64,000 nucleotides of DNA from Baylisascaris procyonis (GCA_037389465.1 JAZARR010000093.1:1848501-1912500); one strand, 5' to 3'; positions 20,762-34,452 are shown, counted from the first letter of the stretch. Numbers and translations are program-made. Notes: a model not told the origin generated them from the letters alone.

Positions 20762-21591
20762 GTAGAGGTATCAGCAGTAAAATCGCCGATTAGTACGTTT
20801 ATTGCAACGTCGTTGTGCAAAACGATTCTAGACTGTAGTAGTTGGCGGTGAGTGACGTTGAGTGTTTTCATATTGATTGAGTACATTCTGCAAATAGCTT
20901 TGAAACGGCGTTTCTTGTGTGTATATGTGTCTGTGTGCATTTGTACGTGCTTATATATGTGCAGTACTTTCATCTCGGGAACCGTTGAAATCAGAGGCAA
21001 AGCATCTTACTGAAATAAGTTTATAAGGATTTTAGTGAACTAAAATTATAATCTGCTCCGAAGTAGCAATTTTCAAATTGATTCATCAGATTTGAAGCAG
21101 GATGCAGTTCCTTAAAGACACCAAGAAATTTGAGTACCTTTTGCGGCAGGTCGAGTCAGGTAGGAGCATAACTTAAGTGTGTAAGAGCGGCGAGATCACT
21201 TGAAATAAAGATGCATCATCTCTCATGTTTCATTATCCAGTTAGAAAACCATGATAATAGTCGGCTTGGTCGATGAAATTGCAAAAGCGCATATTGTGGC
21301 CGATTCCTTGGCGCGCTTTCCAGTCCGTCCAGAAGTCGTGCAGTTTTCTTGTGTGCTTTGCACATTTTCTCCAGACCCCTTTGTGGTGATGCTTTATTTG
21401 CATGCGTTTATGAATGTATGTTGGTATGTGTTTGTGTGTATGTGTATGTAGGCGCAAGCAAACCTCTCCTCATCCCTAGTTTGAAGCCGCTAAACACGGA
21501 AGCTATAGTGATGAAATTCGATGGACAATCTACACCATATGATAATGTCACCCCGCCATTCCCATCCTCACTATTATTAGCGATATTCTGA
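20762..21591 (+). CDS. unidentified gene, four phase-compatible exons
   Basis: No family recognised. Exon 20762-20847 starts after TTCTCATAG, reads VEVSAVKSPISTFIATSLCK, and ends in phase 2 at GTGAGT. Exon 21101-21149 starts after GAAGCAG, reads MQFLKDTKKFEYLLRQ, and ends in phase 0 at GTCGAG (an alternative end is 21159). Exon 21245-21350 starts after CCAGTTAG and reads IIVGLVDEIAKAHIVADSLA, then RFPVRPEVVQFS, ending in phase 1 at GTGTGC. Exon 21452-21591 starts after TATGTAG, reads KPLLIPSLKPLNTEAIVMKF, and reaches a TGA. The segments look helical and soluble. The upstream start is unknown, and the last exon might instead be spliced before its stop. Phase agreement across three junctions is the main evidence. 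Confidence 0.5.
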
Positions 21592-23736
21592 AGTGCCATA
21601 AAAGCAATTCGTTAAGTGATTCCTATACAGATAGGATACATCTTAAAAATCAAATTTTTCATTTACAATTTGTACGATTAGCATTCTCATGGAGTAATAC
21701 ATTGCAAGGTGTTTATTAAAATATATAATTAACCGTTTAACCTCACAACTTGAAAGTGAAAAGCGTTCATTCGAGTCTCTTTAGTAATCTATTCAAGTGA
21801 ATGACATTCACTAATTTTTTGTTACATTTACCAGTTATCAAAAACAGCAATAGGATATTATAAGTTGAATAATGCACCTGTCTCTTATGGGACTTGCTTC
21901 ATACAATTTTTGGAAATATTGTCATGAAGCCATTGCTGCAAAAGAGAAAAGTGGTGAGCTTTACAAGTGGCGCTTTTGTCATGGCGCGCAGTCATTCTAA
22001 AAGAGATACTACGTATGCTAAAATATTGAATTGCAAAAATGATTCATAAGCTTGGAAGAAATAATCGCATAACCATATCACGTGAATTTCACGATCGGTT
22101 CAGAGTGGTGCTGAAATATTGAAAGCAGGGAGAGCTCTCAAGGATACATAATCTGAGTGAATGTGTCGAATATTATAACTAAGCTTCGACCGCGTTGATG
22201 CGAACTGCATCAGTCGAAATATCGACCGAACTCTTATTATTGCCCACTGCATGCGATTCGACATCGACAGCATGTGATGCCAATTTAAGTGAAACCTGCC
22301 ACTGCATGAGTACATTGTTTTTTAGTCCTTTCTGATGTGAAACGGATCCTTTATACAAATCCTTAATCAAAATACGTCATCCTTTAGCATATATAATTGT
22401 GGCACAATGCATTTTAGTTGGAATTTGTGCAACATTGAAGTGTTAGTAATTCGTATAGAAATTAGCGAGTCGTAATAAAACTAGAAGGCGGCGCCGTACA
22501 TTTTATTCACTAAATTTCGCCACAAATTGAAGCTGGCGCAAAGAAAGATGGCGCCGAGTTGACTTAATGCACTCTGAAACAATTATCAGGGGCATAAAAA
22601 AGTTTTTCGAAGGGAAGTAGGACGCATATTGTGGAATATTATGGTCGTTGCTTCACTGTAAAAGTAGTATGGCTGAGGCTTGATTCGATTCACCGACCGT
22701 TTGCCTCTGAGAGTCGTGAAACAGCAGGGGCATGGTCATAGGGGATTATTTTTGCTGTGAAAGTCGAACAAATGTTTGTATACCCACTCCTTGACTGCAG
22801 TTCAATCAGCTGCAATGTTTATTAGATATGAAGTATGAAAGAGATTCGCATGGTTTTTGCACTGCCTTTTTTCCCAAAAGACGGCAGTTGGGTTCTAGTA
22901 AGTTAGTTTTTCACAATTTTCTCCAAAAAATTAACCACTGGCATGTTGTTGAACCCCAAGCCGTACCTTATACGTACCTGAGAGCGTATTCTTGCAAAGC
23001 TAAAGAGACGAGCTGCTTGCCCGTAGATAACTGCCATCATACGGCAATTTGAAGAGGTGCATACGACATTTAGCGCAATGCAACAGCAATAACAGATGAC
23101 CGCAGCATCATTGAGGAAATGGATCACTTATACAATTAATTTTGTGCATTTATCCTTTAATAACACTGCCTCACACTTATCTGTATTCCTCCCGACTGCA
23201 AATGGTGCGATGTGTGGTCTGCAAGTGCTTATGCGCCCAAATCTTCATAGTTTTTGAATCTTTACAGTGGAATTTGATTCATTCACGGCAGTTGGTGTTA
23301 GGACAGACCAGTATCTCCACGTATTTTGTGCACTGATATCTTGCATAATTTTTTCTCAATTTCTGTGGATAGTTCTGTGCTGTGTGTCTTACCGTCGGTT
23401 TTTTTCAACTTATCGCATTTTCCTGAAAATTTTTCAGTGCATTTATTAAAAAAAAAATCCGAGCATCAGTGAGACCACGCAGTTCAAACTCATGTTGTTT
23501 AAGGGCCTGTTGTACAGGAATTTGATGTTTTTTCTAGGAGTGGTTGGAGATTAGGATGTTCTTATGACATGCATGTGTTGAGGTTGGTAGTGCCGTCTGA
23601 AACGAGATTTCATAAGTGAGGAATGTCGGTGCGATGATTACAGTTACATATATATATGTGTATGAGCATCTTTGTTTTCACCCTGAATACTAGAGCGTTT
23701 TTCGTTGAATAGTAATGTTTACTTGTACTGTTACAG

Positions 23737-24070
23737 ATTCGTTGAATATCGAGCAATCTGAGAGTGACGACATTGCGTATATGCTGCATCTGAAAGTTCT
23801 AGTACACAGGTATGACTTGCTTTGCTTTGGAACAACAGAAGTGAATAACCTAGTAGAAGTGGCATGGAAGCAGTCTATGTAGATCGTCCATTAAAGCCGC
23901 CTGCCAGTGATGAATTAAAAGCAGTAAGCAGGTTCATTCGGCCTGGTATTGCTAGATACTGGTGTTCTGACAGACTTATGTTTTGTTTTTCAAAAAGACC
24001 TCTCGCTGTAGCCATAGTAAATGCATTAGCAAATCACTTCCCTAAATGGTTTCCATCTGTTAAATTTCAG
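23737..24070 (+). CDS. unidentified exons directly upstream of LAS1, with a 47-bp intron
   Basis: Exon 23737-23809 follows the acceptor ACTGTTACAG and reads SLNIEQSESDDIAYMLHLKV before the donor GTATGA (phase 2). After a 47-bp intron the frame resumes at 23857 in matching phase. It reads YVDRPLKPPASDELKAVSRF and later LANHFPKWFPSVKF, and stays open into LAS1 without a stop. The acceptor-like AAATTTCAG at 24070 suggests that LAS1 starts separately. These exons may then be the tail of an upstream gene whose continuation is not visible, or an N-terminal extension of LAS1. No family was recognised. Confidence 0.45.
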
Positions 24071-24073
24071 GTA
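24062..24073 (+). promoter_or_regulatory. splice acceptor before the LAS1 start
   Basis: AAATTTCAG is followed by GTA and then ATG, the expected shape of a cis- or trans-splice acceptor defining the LAS1 mRNA 5' end. Confidence 0.45.
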
Positions 24074-25480
24074 ATGGTGCAGGTGGCAACTAATAAAATG
24101 CGCGTTGCATTCACGAAGAGTGAGTGGATGGCCGTTACGGTGCTCTATCGTAGCGATCGGGTTGAAGATTTGAGGCGGGTGGTTGCAACTCTGCAAGCAT
24201 GGCGTGTGCGCATGGGTAATTCCTTGCATGTTGCCGCCGAGATGAGTGAAGTGCTGTTATCGGTGATTCTAGCTGATAAGGAAGCAAATACGAGTGACTG
24301 GCTAGCTGCATTCAATTTACGATTGCTTTATAGTGCGGCGGTGATCCGCTTTGTGAACTATGTGAATGAGATGTGTCAACGCAGGAAACCGTCGCAGTTG
24401 ATGTCGGTTCGTACAGCAGTTAGCATGATGAACGTGCCAGCTTGGGTGGTACAATTGAGACATGAGGCAACACATGCACATTTACCATCACTCAAGTTAC
24501 TTCGTGAGGCAGCGTGTTGGTGTCGAGAATGGCTTTGGCATAACCGCTGGGAGAAAGCGATTGATGAGGCGATGAGCGATGAACAACAAAACGATGCATC
24601 ACTACCCACACTGAACGATCGTATCCTCACGTTAATAGGTACCTTCATCAACTACCGTATGCAACATCGAAACGACGACTTGAGGCCAAATGTGGGCAAC
24701 GCAAATGACTTACTCCAGCAGATAGAGAAGATGGTAGTATCGAATATGAGCGAGTTCATAGAAGTATTTCTGCTCGATGGCTACTTGATTATGACGGACG
24801 CCCAGTTGAAAGTGGCCGGATTCTGTGGGGAGAAGAGTGACGCAAATGGTTTGTGGCATGTTCCAACAGCATTGCAAATGTTCTGGCGACCAGTTTTGTC
24901 TATTTTGAATCGTGCGAAAGCACTTCCCGAGCTGCTATATCAGTTGATTGCTGCATTGAGCACTTCACATATCAGCGAGATTAGACGACGGCAGTTGGTT
25001 GGTTGGGCTAATCGAATGTTGGATGCCTTTGTGCATTCTCAAGTGCTTTCTGAAATTGAATGGAAATAAATTTTAAGAGCGATCTTAGCCGCTCGAGAAA
25101 ACTTCACAGAACGTCATTTGGAGACGATTGCTGCAAAAATTGCATCGCTGAGCGGCAAAGGGCGTCGTAGTTTAGAGCAGCTTGTGAATATGTCGCCAGT
25201 TAGGGCAAAAAAACTGCGTATTGAAACGGTAGAAGCAGCGAACTCGACGAGTGAAGCGGGATTGAAAACTCTAGCCGATCTATACTCACTGAAACGGCAG
25301 TTTGCACCGATTGGCGACGGCGCAACTCCAGCGACGCCTGTTGGTGATGGTTGGATTCGATGTGAGGCGATGAGCTGGAAAGGAGTACCTCTTGGATTGA
25401 CACCTCATCAAACGGCCGATAGCCTCATGCTCATTATTGACAGTGAAACATTTGTACCACGTAGGCATTGGCAATCTTAG
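24074..25480 (+). CDS. LAS1: LAS1 (ribosome biogenesis endonuclease subunit), interrupted by one in-frame TAA
   Basis: LAS1/LAS1L is the HEPN nuclease of the LAS1-GRC3 (NOL9) complex that cuts ITS2 of pre-rRNA during 60S maturation in the nucleus. Starting at ATG 24074 (alternative 24098), just after the acceptor AAATTTCAG, the protein has the N-terminal block VAFTKSEWMAVTV and AWRVRMGNSL. The HEPN catalytic motif RHEATH sits in WVVQLRHEATHAHLPSLKLL at residues 129-134. The middle region MFWRPVL..LNRA is followed by the family C-terminal box W..VPLGLTPHQTADSLMLI before the TAG at 25478. In the same frame a TAA at 25067-25069 splits ..IEWK from ILRAIL..., although both sides match the family (human ..DWPRMV...). 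No intron of suitable phase removes it. The large acidic insert of vertebrate LAS1L is absent. Confidence 0.85.
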
Positions 25481-25803
25481 TTGCATCCTTTCACATGTGT
25501 CATAGTTCTATGTGTCATCTCCTCCACTTCGTTCAGAGAATGGGACAAAAGCGATAAGTGAGAACGGCAAAATACTTGAATGTTACTTTACATCTTAGAG
25601 TGGTTTAGAAGGTTTATGTCTAAATATATTTTCTAACCGAAGTGTTTAATTTATCCGCATACCGGGGATGCACAGAGAGGCACTGACCTTCTGAAAAACA
25701 GTTAGCAATTGACTTTCACTTTGGAATGAGATCGTAAATGGAAGAGGGTGCACGATGTTCGCATAAATACGCACATTTGCAGTATGAGTCCACGAAGGTC
25801 CTC

Positions 25804-25809
25804 AATAAA
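25804..25809 (+). promoter_or_regulatory. candidate poly(A) signal after LAS1
   Basis: The first AATAAA after the LAS1 stop, about 320 bp downstream. Confidence 0.3.
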
Positions 25810-28800
25810 TAGCGTTCCTCATTATTGCCATATTCGGTATCCTTCCTCTGCCTTCGTTATATCGTGTGCAGAAGTGCATTGTGCTAGATTCAAGTTTATG
25901 TTAAGGAAAACTCATAGGTTTGACTTTGCTGTGCCTGGTGGTTGTATTCATATATGGGAGACATGAGAGGAACCCGATAGCTTGGTAGAGTTATGTGGTG
26001 TTGAATGCATCAAATTCTGTCATATGTGTGGGGATTTGGGTATGTTGAAGGGCTTTCATATGCGGAATGTTTGTGATCTTTGTTAACTTTATTTCTCCGA
26101 TACTGTTGAAATCTTCCTTACAGTCGACATCATTTTATGTGAACTCGTTTCGCACTGTGCCTCGTTTCTTTTATCGGTCTCTTTATACGTTTAGTGAATT
26201 TTTATTTCTGAGCATAAATTCGATAGGTTCCAACTAATGCCTTCCTTACGGTACTTTATGGGGAGCGAAGAAATTTGAGTAAGTAAGAATGCGGTGTTTT
26301 TATGCTTTTATCTGAAATAACCTTCACAAAACAGTTTTGACACATTGCCTACTCGGTGCAAACATTGCCGAGCAACAATGTTCAGTGCTGCACAGTATAT
26401 ATTCACTAATCAAAATTAATGCTCTGTGTAAATTACTTCATGATGTGTTTGTTGTTGCTATTTATTTCATCTCTTTCAACTATTACTTTATGCTAAATAT
26501 CCCAAGTTTGATTGTTATGTAAGGTCAAAAAAAAATCCGACCTTATTTCAAAAAAGAGTGATTAAAGCATCTCTATCTATGAAGGTGTATGGCAGCAACG
26601 GGCAGGATCCATATTTGCTGGTTCCATTATGCAGTTTTTTATCAAAAAGTGCTGGCGATTATTGATAAACTTTCATCCCCCTCCCCCCTCTGCGATTTGC
26701 ATGCACAGTCGAATGCTGCTGTGCTGTTTCACAGGTTCAAAACAGTTTCGATTGAGTCCAGCTCAGAGTACGCTCAAAAATACATCAAAATTCAGCATAC
26801 AGAGGCGGTTTTCATTTCGCCGGAGGGAAAATTGCGGAAGGCAAGCTATTCCTCTCCTTCCATTATCCATCACTACGCGGGAAGGGGGACACTGCGAAAG
26901 ACAATTGGATTAATATGTTCTTATCGTAATTGCGAACAAAAAAGAAGAAAAGGAACCGTTTGCTTTTGAAGTAAACAATGCTGCAATGATTTATAGACGG
27001 GAACATTCTCCACAAACTGTTCAAGAGAGGGTGTATAGTCGATTCAGCACCGGAAGATCCAGCACAGATGTGGCGGGTGAATTGATCCTCTTCTGGAAAC
27101 GGCGAAAAATGAGACAAAAGACGGGTGCTTATGAAAAGGAACGATACGCAAAGGAGGTTGAGTGTAGAGAACAAACAGTTACTTTTTTCAAAAGTGCACG
27201 TAATTATGAAACCGATAAAAATGCGAGTGCAGACAAAACCTGGTAGAAACCTTATAATTTTTTTCGAAAAAGAGGGTAACTGATTGCAGATTTTACGAGA
27301 TTATCTCGGCTGTCAGTTGTTCCCGTATTCATTATATTTACTGATGTTAATGGGATTTCATTTTAGGCCATAATTCCACAAAAACATAAGTTATTTTCTA
27401 CATTGAGACTCATACAGTTTCCATCAAGCAGTTATTGTTGAATTGTTCTGCTTATCGTGTTATATGATAGGAAAAAGGAATCAAATTTTGTTGTGCTGAA
27501 CAGTGCCCTCATTTCTTAAATTCGCTTTCATTTCTTGATCGCTAACTTCAAACATTGTGATTAAATGTCGCAATGCAAAGTTTGTTTCAAAGTTTGCATT
27601 GCAAATAACAGTTTTCTGTCGGACCACCCATCAGTGTTCTTTTCTTCCTTCTTGGCCATATAAAAATAAAATATACTCCACATAAAAGTACTTTACAAGG
27701 AGCGATTCCATCATCGCATAATTTTTTAAACCTTTTATCGGACTAAAGGAGGTCAAAATCGATTACAGCGATAATGGGTAAACCAACACTTTGGAAATCT
27801 TTGAATCTCAACTTATTTCTAGCCCGATCCTTCTCTACCAGAAAACTGTTTGTTGGAATTCGATACTGCTAAATCATCCGAGCCCTTTTAGTTAATTTTC
27901 AAACACTTGCCGTCTCGCAACGTTTCTTTGTTGGAACACGTATATCACAAATGGGAAAAGTTCATTTCAAGAATAGCGCAATGGGAGACAACTCGACCTT
28001 ACCCTTGATATTGGGCACTTCCTAAGTGGAACTTCACCTCTCTTATGTGCCCACCTTGTCCTGCAATGCCTCCAGAAAGTAACAGCACATTCGAGCCCGA
28101 TGGGCTTTCGCAATTTTGCAAAATCCTTGCAGTTAGGGCTGTTCATCATGTTCTTAAGATCGTGCATTTTCTATCCTCACTAAACTTTTTCTCAGGGGCC
28201 TTGTGGTTTAAGGCATTTCAGGGGTTTTCAGAATATCAGGAATTTTCACAACGAGCTCGACGGTATTTAGGAGGCCTGGTAGATCGACGATACTAAAAAG
28301 CCTAGGAATTCTCAAAAACATTTTGGGCCTCGGAGTGCTTCAAGGCGAAGTTTAACGCTAGTAGGCTGTTGGTTGCTGTGCTTCTTGTATAGTTCTCAGG
28401 AAGTGGGGAAGCACCAGAGGAAACGGGGAGCATGCGCTTTTCGTATTGTCTCCATCAAGCCAGGCACTATTGTTAATTTCTATGCAATTGATAAAACATT
28501 CACAGTAATGCATTCCCATCGAAATCAAACGGATCGACAGGCAACAAAAGAAGTTCGGTTGAGCACCCGATAATGTTGAAAAAAGGGTTGTGTAATAAAC
28601 TTCGTTGAATCTTTAATGCGTAGATCGGTGCACTGAACGAAAAGAATCAAAAAAATTAACTGAAATCATCAGGGAGATGGTAGATTTTAGGAAATTGATA
28701 CATAAATGTGTTGTGGTGCTGTTTTATGACACAATCTCAACATATATTTCATCATATAGCTATGATAAATGCGCATTTATGTTCTTTTTACACACCACTG

Positions 28801-29170
28801 CTTCACTGCAGTCTTCTTCATTTTTCTATTATTCTTTCTTTCTCTCTTCATTAGAAAAATAATGTGAAATGAAGTACAAGTGGATGTAAATTAACTCCGC
28901 AGTAAAATTTTTCAAGGAACGCTCAAATGAGCATCAGGGTTGCAGTAGTTGCCTCTGAAAGTAACACTTCTGATTCAGATGGAATAAGCATGAGCAAAAC
29001 AATCTAAAAGAATTTTCAGAATAGGTTAATTGGCAATGTTGGAAAAACGGCAGCCTTTGTTAGCGTTGTTACGAGAGCGAAACGAGGTTTTTACTTAAAA
29101 TTCAAGTTCCCTTTAAAAAGATTCCCATAAAGAGATATGGCATCCACAATGAAAGAATGATTGGCGAAAA

Positions 29171-29171
<1 letters not shown>

Positions 29172-29215
<44 letters not shown>
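29172..29215. repeat. (TA)n microsatellite
   Basis: About 22 uninterrupted TA units. Confidence 0.97.
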
Positions 29216-29216
<1 letters not shown>

Positions 29217-32200
29217 CTTTCGGCTAATAAGAAAGCCTGTATTTAGTATATACTTCAAACACTGACGAAATAATATAGGCGTTTCGTTGAACAATAATTG
29301 GAAGTGCAGAACAAATTCATAAAGTGTGGCCAACAGCTGTGGAAATTTGTACTTAGTGGTCCTTTCGAGAAAGCTTTTTAATATAATTGTGCGATGCGAA
29401 TAGTGTTTCGAATATTGACAGCCGTTAACTCCAGGTCAGAATAGGAATATGAACCCTATTCGCAATCTTCGTGGGTTCTTTGAAATGCGAAATGTTCTGA
29501 TGATGATTTCTGGAAGACTGCAATAGAAGCAGTGCTAAGCATGTTGGTGCACCCAATATTAGCTATTACTGAAATGTGCAGAGAATTTGTCACAGTCTAT
29601 GTGATATTTCCATACAAATATTGTATCCGCATAAATGATATTTAAGTAGATAAATAGCAGAGTGAAGAGAAATTCGATCCCCTGTTTCGACCACGCTTTG
29701 ATGTTTTTTGAAAGCGAAGGATTTACTCGACGTTCTGAATCGATAATTCACTGGAGGTTGCAAGTGTTTTTTTAGTGGCATGATGAAGCTGAAGAGTTCA
29801 AGTTCTGTAAACATATCGTTTGGGAAGTTTTATGAGCTGCGGCTCTTTTGAAGTATTGCCAGCTGGGTGGTCCATCGGTGGGCTGAAAAATGAGAAATAT
29901 CTTTTTCGAACAACAGCCGCGTAATGATTTCTTGGCGGCGATAATCGCGTTGAAATTTATCGTCGACAATCGACACCACAAATTTTCCAAACGTAAATCT
30001 ATTATCACTTTTTAGTAGTCGCGAAAGCTTAGATGCGAGTCTGCGTCGGCGTCAGCAAAGCATTTTGTTCAGCTTCTGTATTGGTTTTTCAAGTTCGACT
30101 GCATTTCACGAGCTAACACAAGAATTCTGAGAGATCTAAGAATTTCCAGCGACACTTATATATTTTATAATAAAGAAAACATGTGATTATGAGGAATCTA
30201 AAATAGAAAGGTGTACGATCATAGAGAAACGCATGAAATTTGCTTGTGCTGGTAATTACAACGGCATGCATTATCCGAGCATTGGGCAGTCGACGGTATT
30301 TCAGATATTGCTTGAAATATAGCAGACTAATGGCTACAACTATTTCACATGGGGGGAATACCATACGGGGGGAACGAAAGGGTTTTGTTCATTAATTAAG
30401 CACATTGACTGTACTGGCCCTTTAGTCTCGACTGAAGTCCCTGCTGCATGTAACCTGCTGGAAAGTTCCTTCAAGAAACAATGACGTCAAGTAAGACTCA
30501 AGAAAACATTTAACAATCTTGATGGATGCGTGTGCGCTGGATTGAGTTCTGTGAAGTCGATTTGTGAGACACATATTCGAAAATGCTAGTCAATGACGTT
30601 ACTTCGGATTTTGTCATTTGGGGACACGAAAGAATGAGTGGGTGCTTGTGGAATCAATGTGAATCATTTCACACAATCTGGTTTCATTTTACAATAATTC
30701 GGCCTGTGTGTTGGGCTTCCAGTGCAAGAAAATAAACTTCCCTTGTAATTTGTTGTGATGGTTTCATGCACTTATTACCTAAACAGCGTGAAGTTCGAAA
30801 TTAACTCATTTAAATTATTCTGCCTAAAATATCTTTTCGTCCCTATCCGTGTAGTTCAAGACTCAGAATTTACTAGTGAGCAATGCTTCCAGGGTTTCGT
30901 CCTGTGGCAACTTAAGCTCTGAAAAGCTTTACAAGCCAGGTGTTAGGTCCTTAATGGCGAAACTTTTCAAACAGGTCAGCTGCGTAATTGAGTAATGGCA
31001 GAGCACGAATGTTGGACTTCGATAGGAAATCTGAGTTTTTAGCAAATCCTTATCATCTATAACTGGTAGAAAATTGAGCACAAGTGACGAATTCGGCTTT
31101 TGACTTCTTTTTGCCACAAATTATCGTCTAAAAAAAAAAATTGCCCACCCCCTCCCTATGTTTTATTTGGGTTTCCAACTTGCCATCGAACAATTGTTCA
31201 TGTAGTGAATTTCATCCATGAATTGCCACACGGTCAACTGGTTTTGTCTATTAAAAAGACTTTCTGCAGCGATCGGTGAGTAAATTGCTTGGTCAGCAGG
31301 TAAACCTTATATCAAAGTTTGCATTCACTGAAAAGCCAATCAAGCGATGTCATTTTGATTTGTTCACCTGAATGTTTGTTTATCAGAATAATAATCTTTA
31401 TGATTGGTTGATTGGAAAGTAGAGAGCGCACCTGTGATATGCGTTTTTGATTAGAGCTGGCAATGAAAACGTCATATTAAGTTGACTGACGCACTTTTTC
31501 ACGGTAACAAATTATGTTGAACGGTTGCTGTTTGCTACTGTAATCTAACATCTGCTTCTAATTTTTCTCATATAAAACTGAGTCTGTCAGCGGAAATTTT
31601 TGCAAATTAGCGCCATATATGTGGTTTAAAGCTGAATTAACTTACTTTGCATGATCCACAAAATTTTGTTTTAACATTGAGGAAAATAAATAATGATGCC
31701 TTATTCATTAATTGGCGCGTTTAGCGTAAAACTGCTAAATGTTTATTTCCATATAAGAAATTTGATGAAAGCAACTAGAACGACACGAATTTGCAATAAT
31801 CGCTTGCGAATATTGCAAATACCACAAGTTTCTCATCATTTTAGGTGTTTTGTAGTGGTGAGAAACTAATTTAATTTATGTTATGATTTGTAACTGGATC
31901 GAAATCGACTTAATATATGTTGACAAAATCATTAAACTAAATCTATTTATTGATTATTGTGAGAATGTTCCACTTTTTTGTGCTCAGATTTGGTTGTGCG
32001 CTACATCGCTCTCTTGATCTGTTAAAAAACTGCAAAAACCAACGAGCCCGTGAAAAATCCCATAAAAATTCATTTATAGATTCTTATCATTAAATTGGTT
32101 GAGCATCATTTCATCATATCAGTTTAGAAACGTAGTACATTCCATTATTAAATTGTACGTTCGCTTTTGTTTTATTCGACTGTTTTTGATATGTCAACAG

Positions 32201-32525
32201 AATGCATTCATTTTGTTGCGCAATTTTTTAAATGATTTCTTTTGGTGATTTCTGTTTGCATTTCTTGCGAAAGATAGTTAAACTTCAAATGTTTCTATGG
32301 GAGTGGATGAAAGTTATTGCAATTCATTGTTTTAAGCTACATCCACTTGTCTTTGTTTATGGACTGGGGTTAAGATTTAAGTGATTGCCTCACACAAGTC
32401 GACGGAAATAAACAATTTAAACGTGTATACACTTGTACAGCGAATCGTACAAATTATATGAAGTTCTTAGTCAGTACTCTTTACTGAAAACGTTACGTTC
32501 AACTCTTCTATTTATGGAAAGCGTT

Positions 32526-32557
32526 ATATTCAGGTAATTCTATATTCAGGTAATTCA
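32526..32557. repeat. 16-bp tandem duplication
   Basis: The unit ATTCAGGTAATTC occurs twice, 16 bp apart, with flanking TAT shared. Confidence 0.7.
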
Positions 32558-34190
32558 AGTAAATACTCCTAGGGATCGTCTCCTGCAGCTTTTTCATTCG
32601 TTCATATTCATACACGAAAGGATGTTTAATACCATTTATAATTTAGTAATACTCGCAAAAATGTTCGCGATGATGTATCGATGTCGAAAGAACCATTGCA
32701 TCGCATGCATCTTTTATGACCATTCATTTTACATGAGTGGCTCACTAATCTTTTGTAGAATATACAGTCAACCAATTGAGATCGATGCTTTTAATACGCT
32801 TGTATCAAACTGATCACATGAGAGTTGCATTCACTTGAAACACCCTCGGATCGGTTTTGATCCATTATTAGTATTCACGTCTATGACTTGTTGGTCAGAT
32901 GGAATAAAATCACATATCGCAGCAGATTTCTGCAATTGTTTTCTTGTCATCCTATCTTAGTGCTGCTATGAATTTTTTTTTCATTTTGACAGATGATATC
33001 TATCCAGAGTGCTAGAGACGTTTCGGCTCCATAGAATACATTAGTGGTCAAAGCGTGCTCCAACACTTAAAATTCCTTGAGGCTCTTATGACAAGATTGT
33101 CTTTATCAACTCGCTAATCTTCAAAAATGTTACCACTGTATAACGGAGTCCCAGATGAAGAATAAAAATAATACAAGCTCTTCTTGCTATACCTTTTTTC
33201 AAACACGAATGGATAAATGACCAAAATTCTTTTCCTGCACTTACTTTTTTTGTTGCGGTGCACTGCTGTCAAGATGAACGACGCTGATATATCTTTCTAT
33301 CTATAGTATTCGTGACGAAAAAATAAATGTGGTGCATGATGGTACAAAATGACTGTTCAGCATGGTCTGCTCTCGAACTTCGCATTTCTATTGTCTCTAA
33401 AAATTAGACTTAGAAAGACCAGGAAAGACCATATCACTGCAGGCCTCGTAGGCAGAGTTATCTCCACCTTCCTCTAAATTGTAAAGGACTTTTCTCCTTT
33501 AACAGCTAGAGAACTTCAATCCGAGCACCGAAATCATCTTAACCTGCTATAAGACAATTGCATTCTAGATTACACAATGAAAAATGAAAAAACGTTAATT
33601 AATGCTAAACGGCAGCTGTGACGTCAAAGTAGCTGAAGCCTAATGTAGAAATAAGCCTAGGCCTGAAATTATGTTAGTTGTTAAGAGGAGCAGTTGTCAC
33701 TGTGTCGAACCAATCCATTCACTTGAGTTCTGCATATAGGGATAACAAGGTTCGTAATGGTGTATACCAGTGAGGAGATTGGCTGTCGGTAATTACTGCA
33801 AATGATCTTTAATTGGCGGTGTCATTTTCTTTGGCAGTCGCCAAGCTCAAAACCTAACGCCTGTTCTCGTTCACGGTCGCATAAACCTTCCAAAAAGAAA
33901 CGCGAGTGCGGCACATTTTGCCGCGTTGAGCAACTGATCATTGGTGCGCACACAATCTCATTGGGTCGGATAGCCAAAGAGACGGAGAGAGATCGTCTTG
34001 ACGCGCACTGGTCATCTGAAATAAATCGTCACATAAATGTGAAATATACAGTAAGGAAATGAGATCGACAATTTCGCATATTCGAAAGTCTTAAAAGCTC
34101 TATCAGATCTAGTGTCTGCAATGAATTTTTTTATTTCGATTTTTTATATGATTTTGAGGAAAATTGCATATCGTCGATAAATCAGGGCCT

Positions 34191-34452
34191 ATAACTGTAT
34201 AAAGGAACAAGATTTGAAGAATGGCTAGGTACGTTCGGCATTAAAAGCTCTATTAGAATCAAAATAATCTGGGACAAAAACAAGAACTTTTCTATTAGAT
34301 CGATTTTTTATATCACGTGCAATTGAGGAAAATTCATTCATCGACAAATCAGTATAACTGTATAAAGGAACAAGATTTGAAGATGACTATAATTCGAAGA
34401 GCATTAAAAGAATGAATCAAAATAATACAAAAACAGAACTTTTCTATTAGAT
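34191..34452. repeat. tandem duplication within the left arm of the inverted-repeat element
   Basis: A 30-bp string containing TATAAAGGAACAAGATTTGA recurs at 34191 and 34354 (period about 163 bp). AGAACTTTTCTATTAGAT recurs at 34283 and 34435 (about 152 bp). The right arm has one copy of the latter. Confidence 0.8.
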
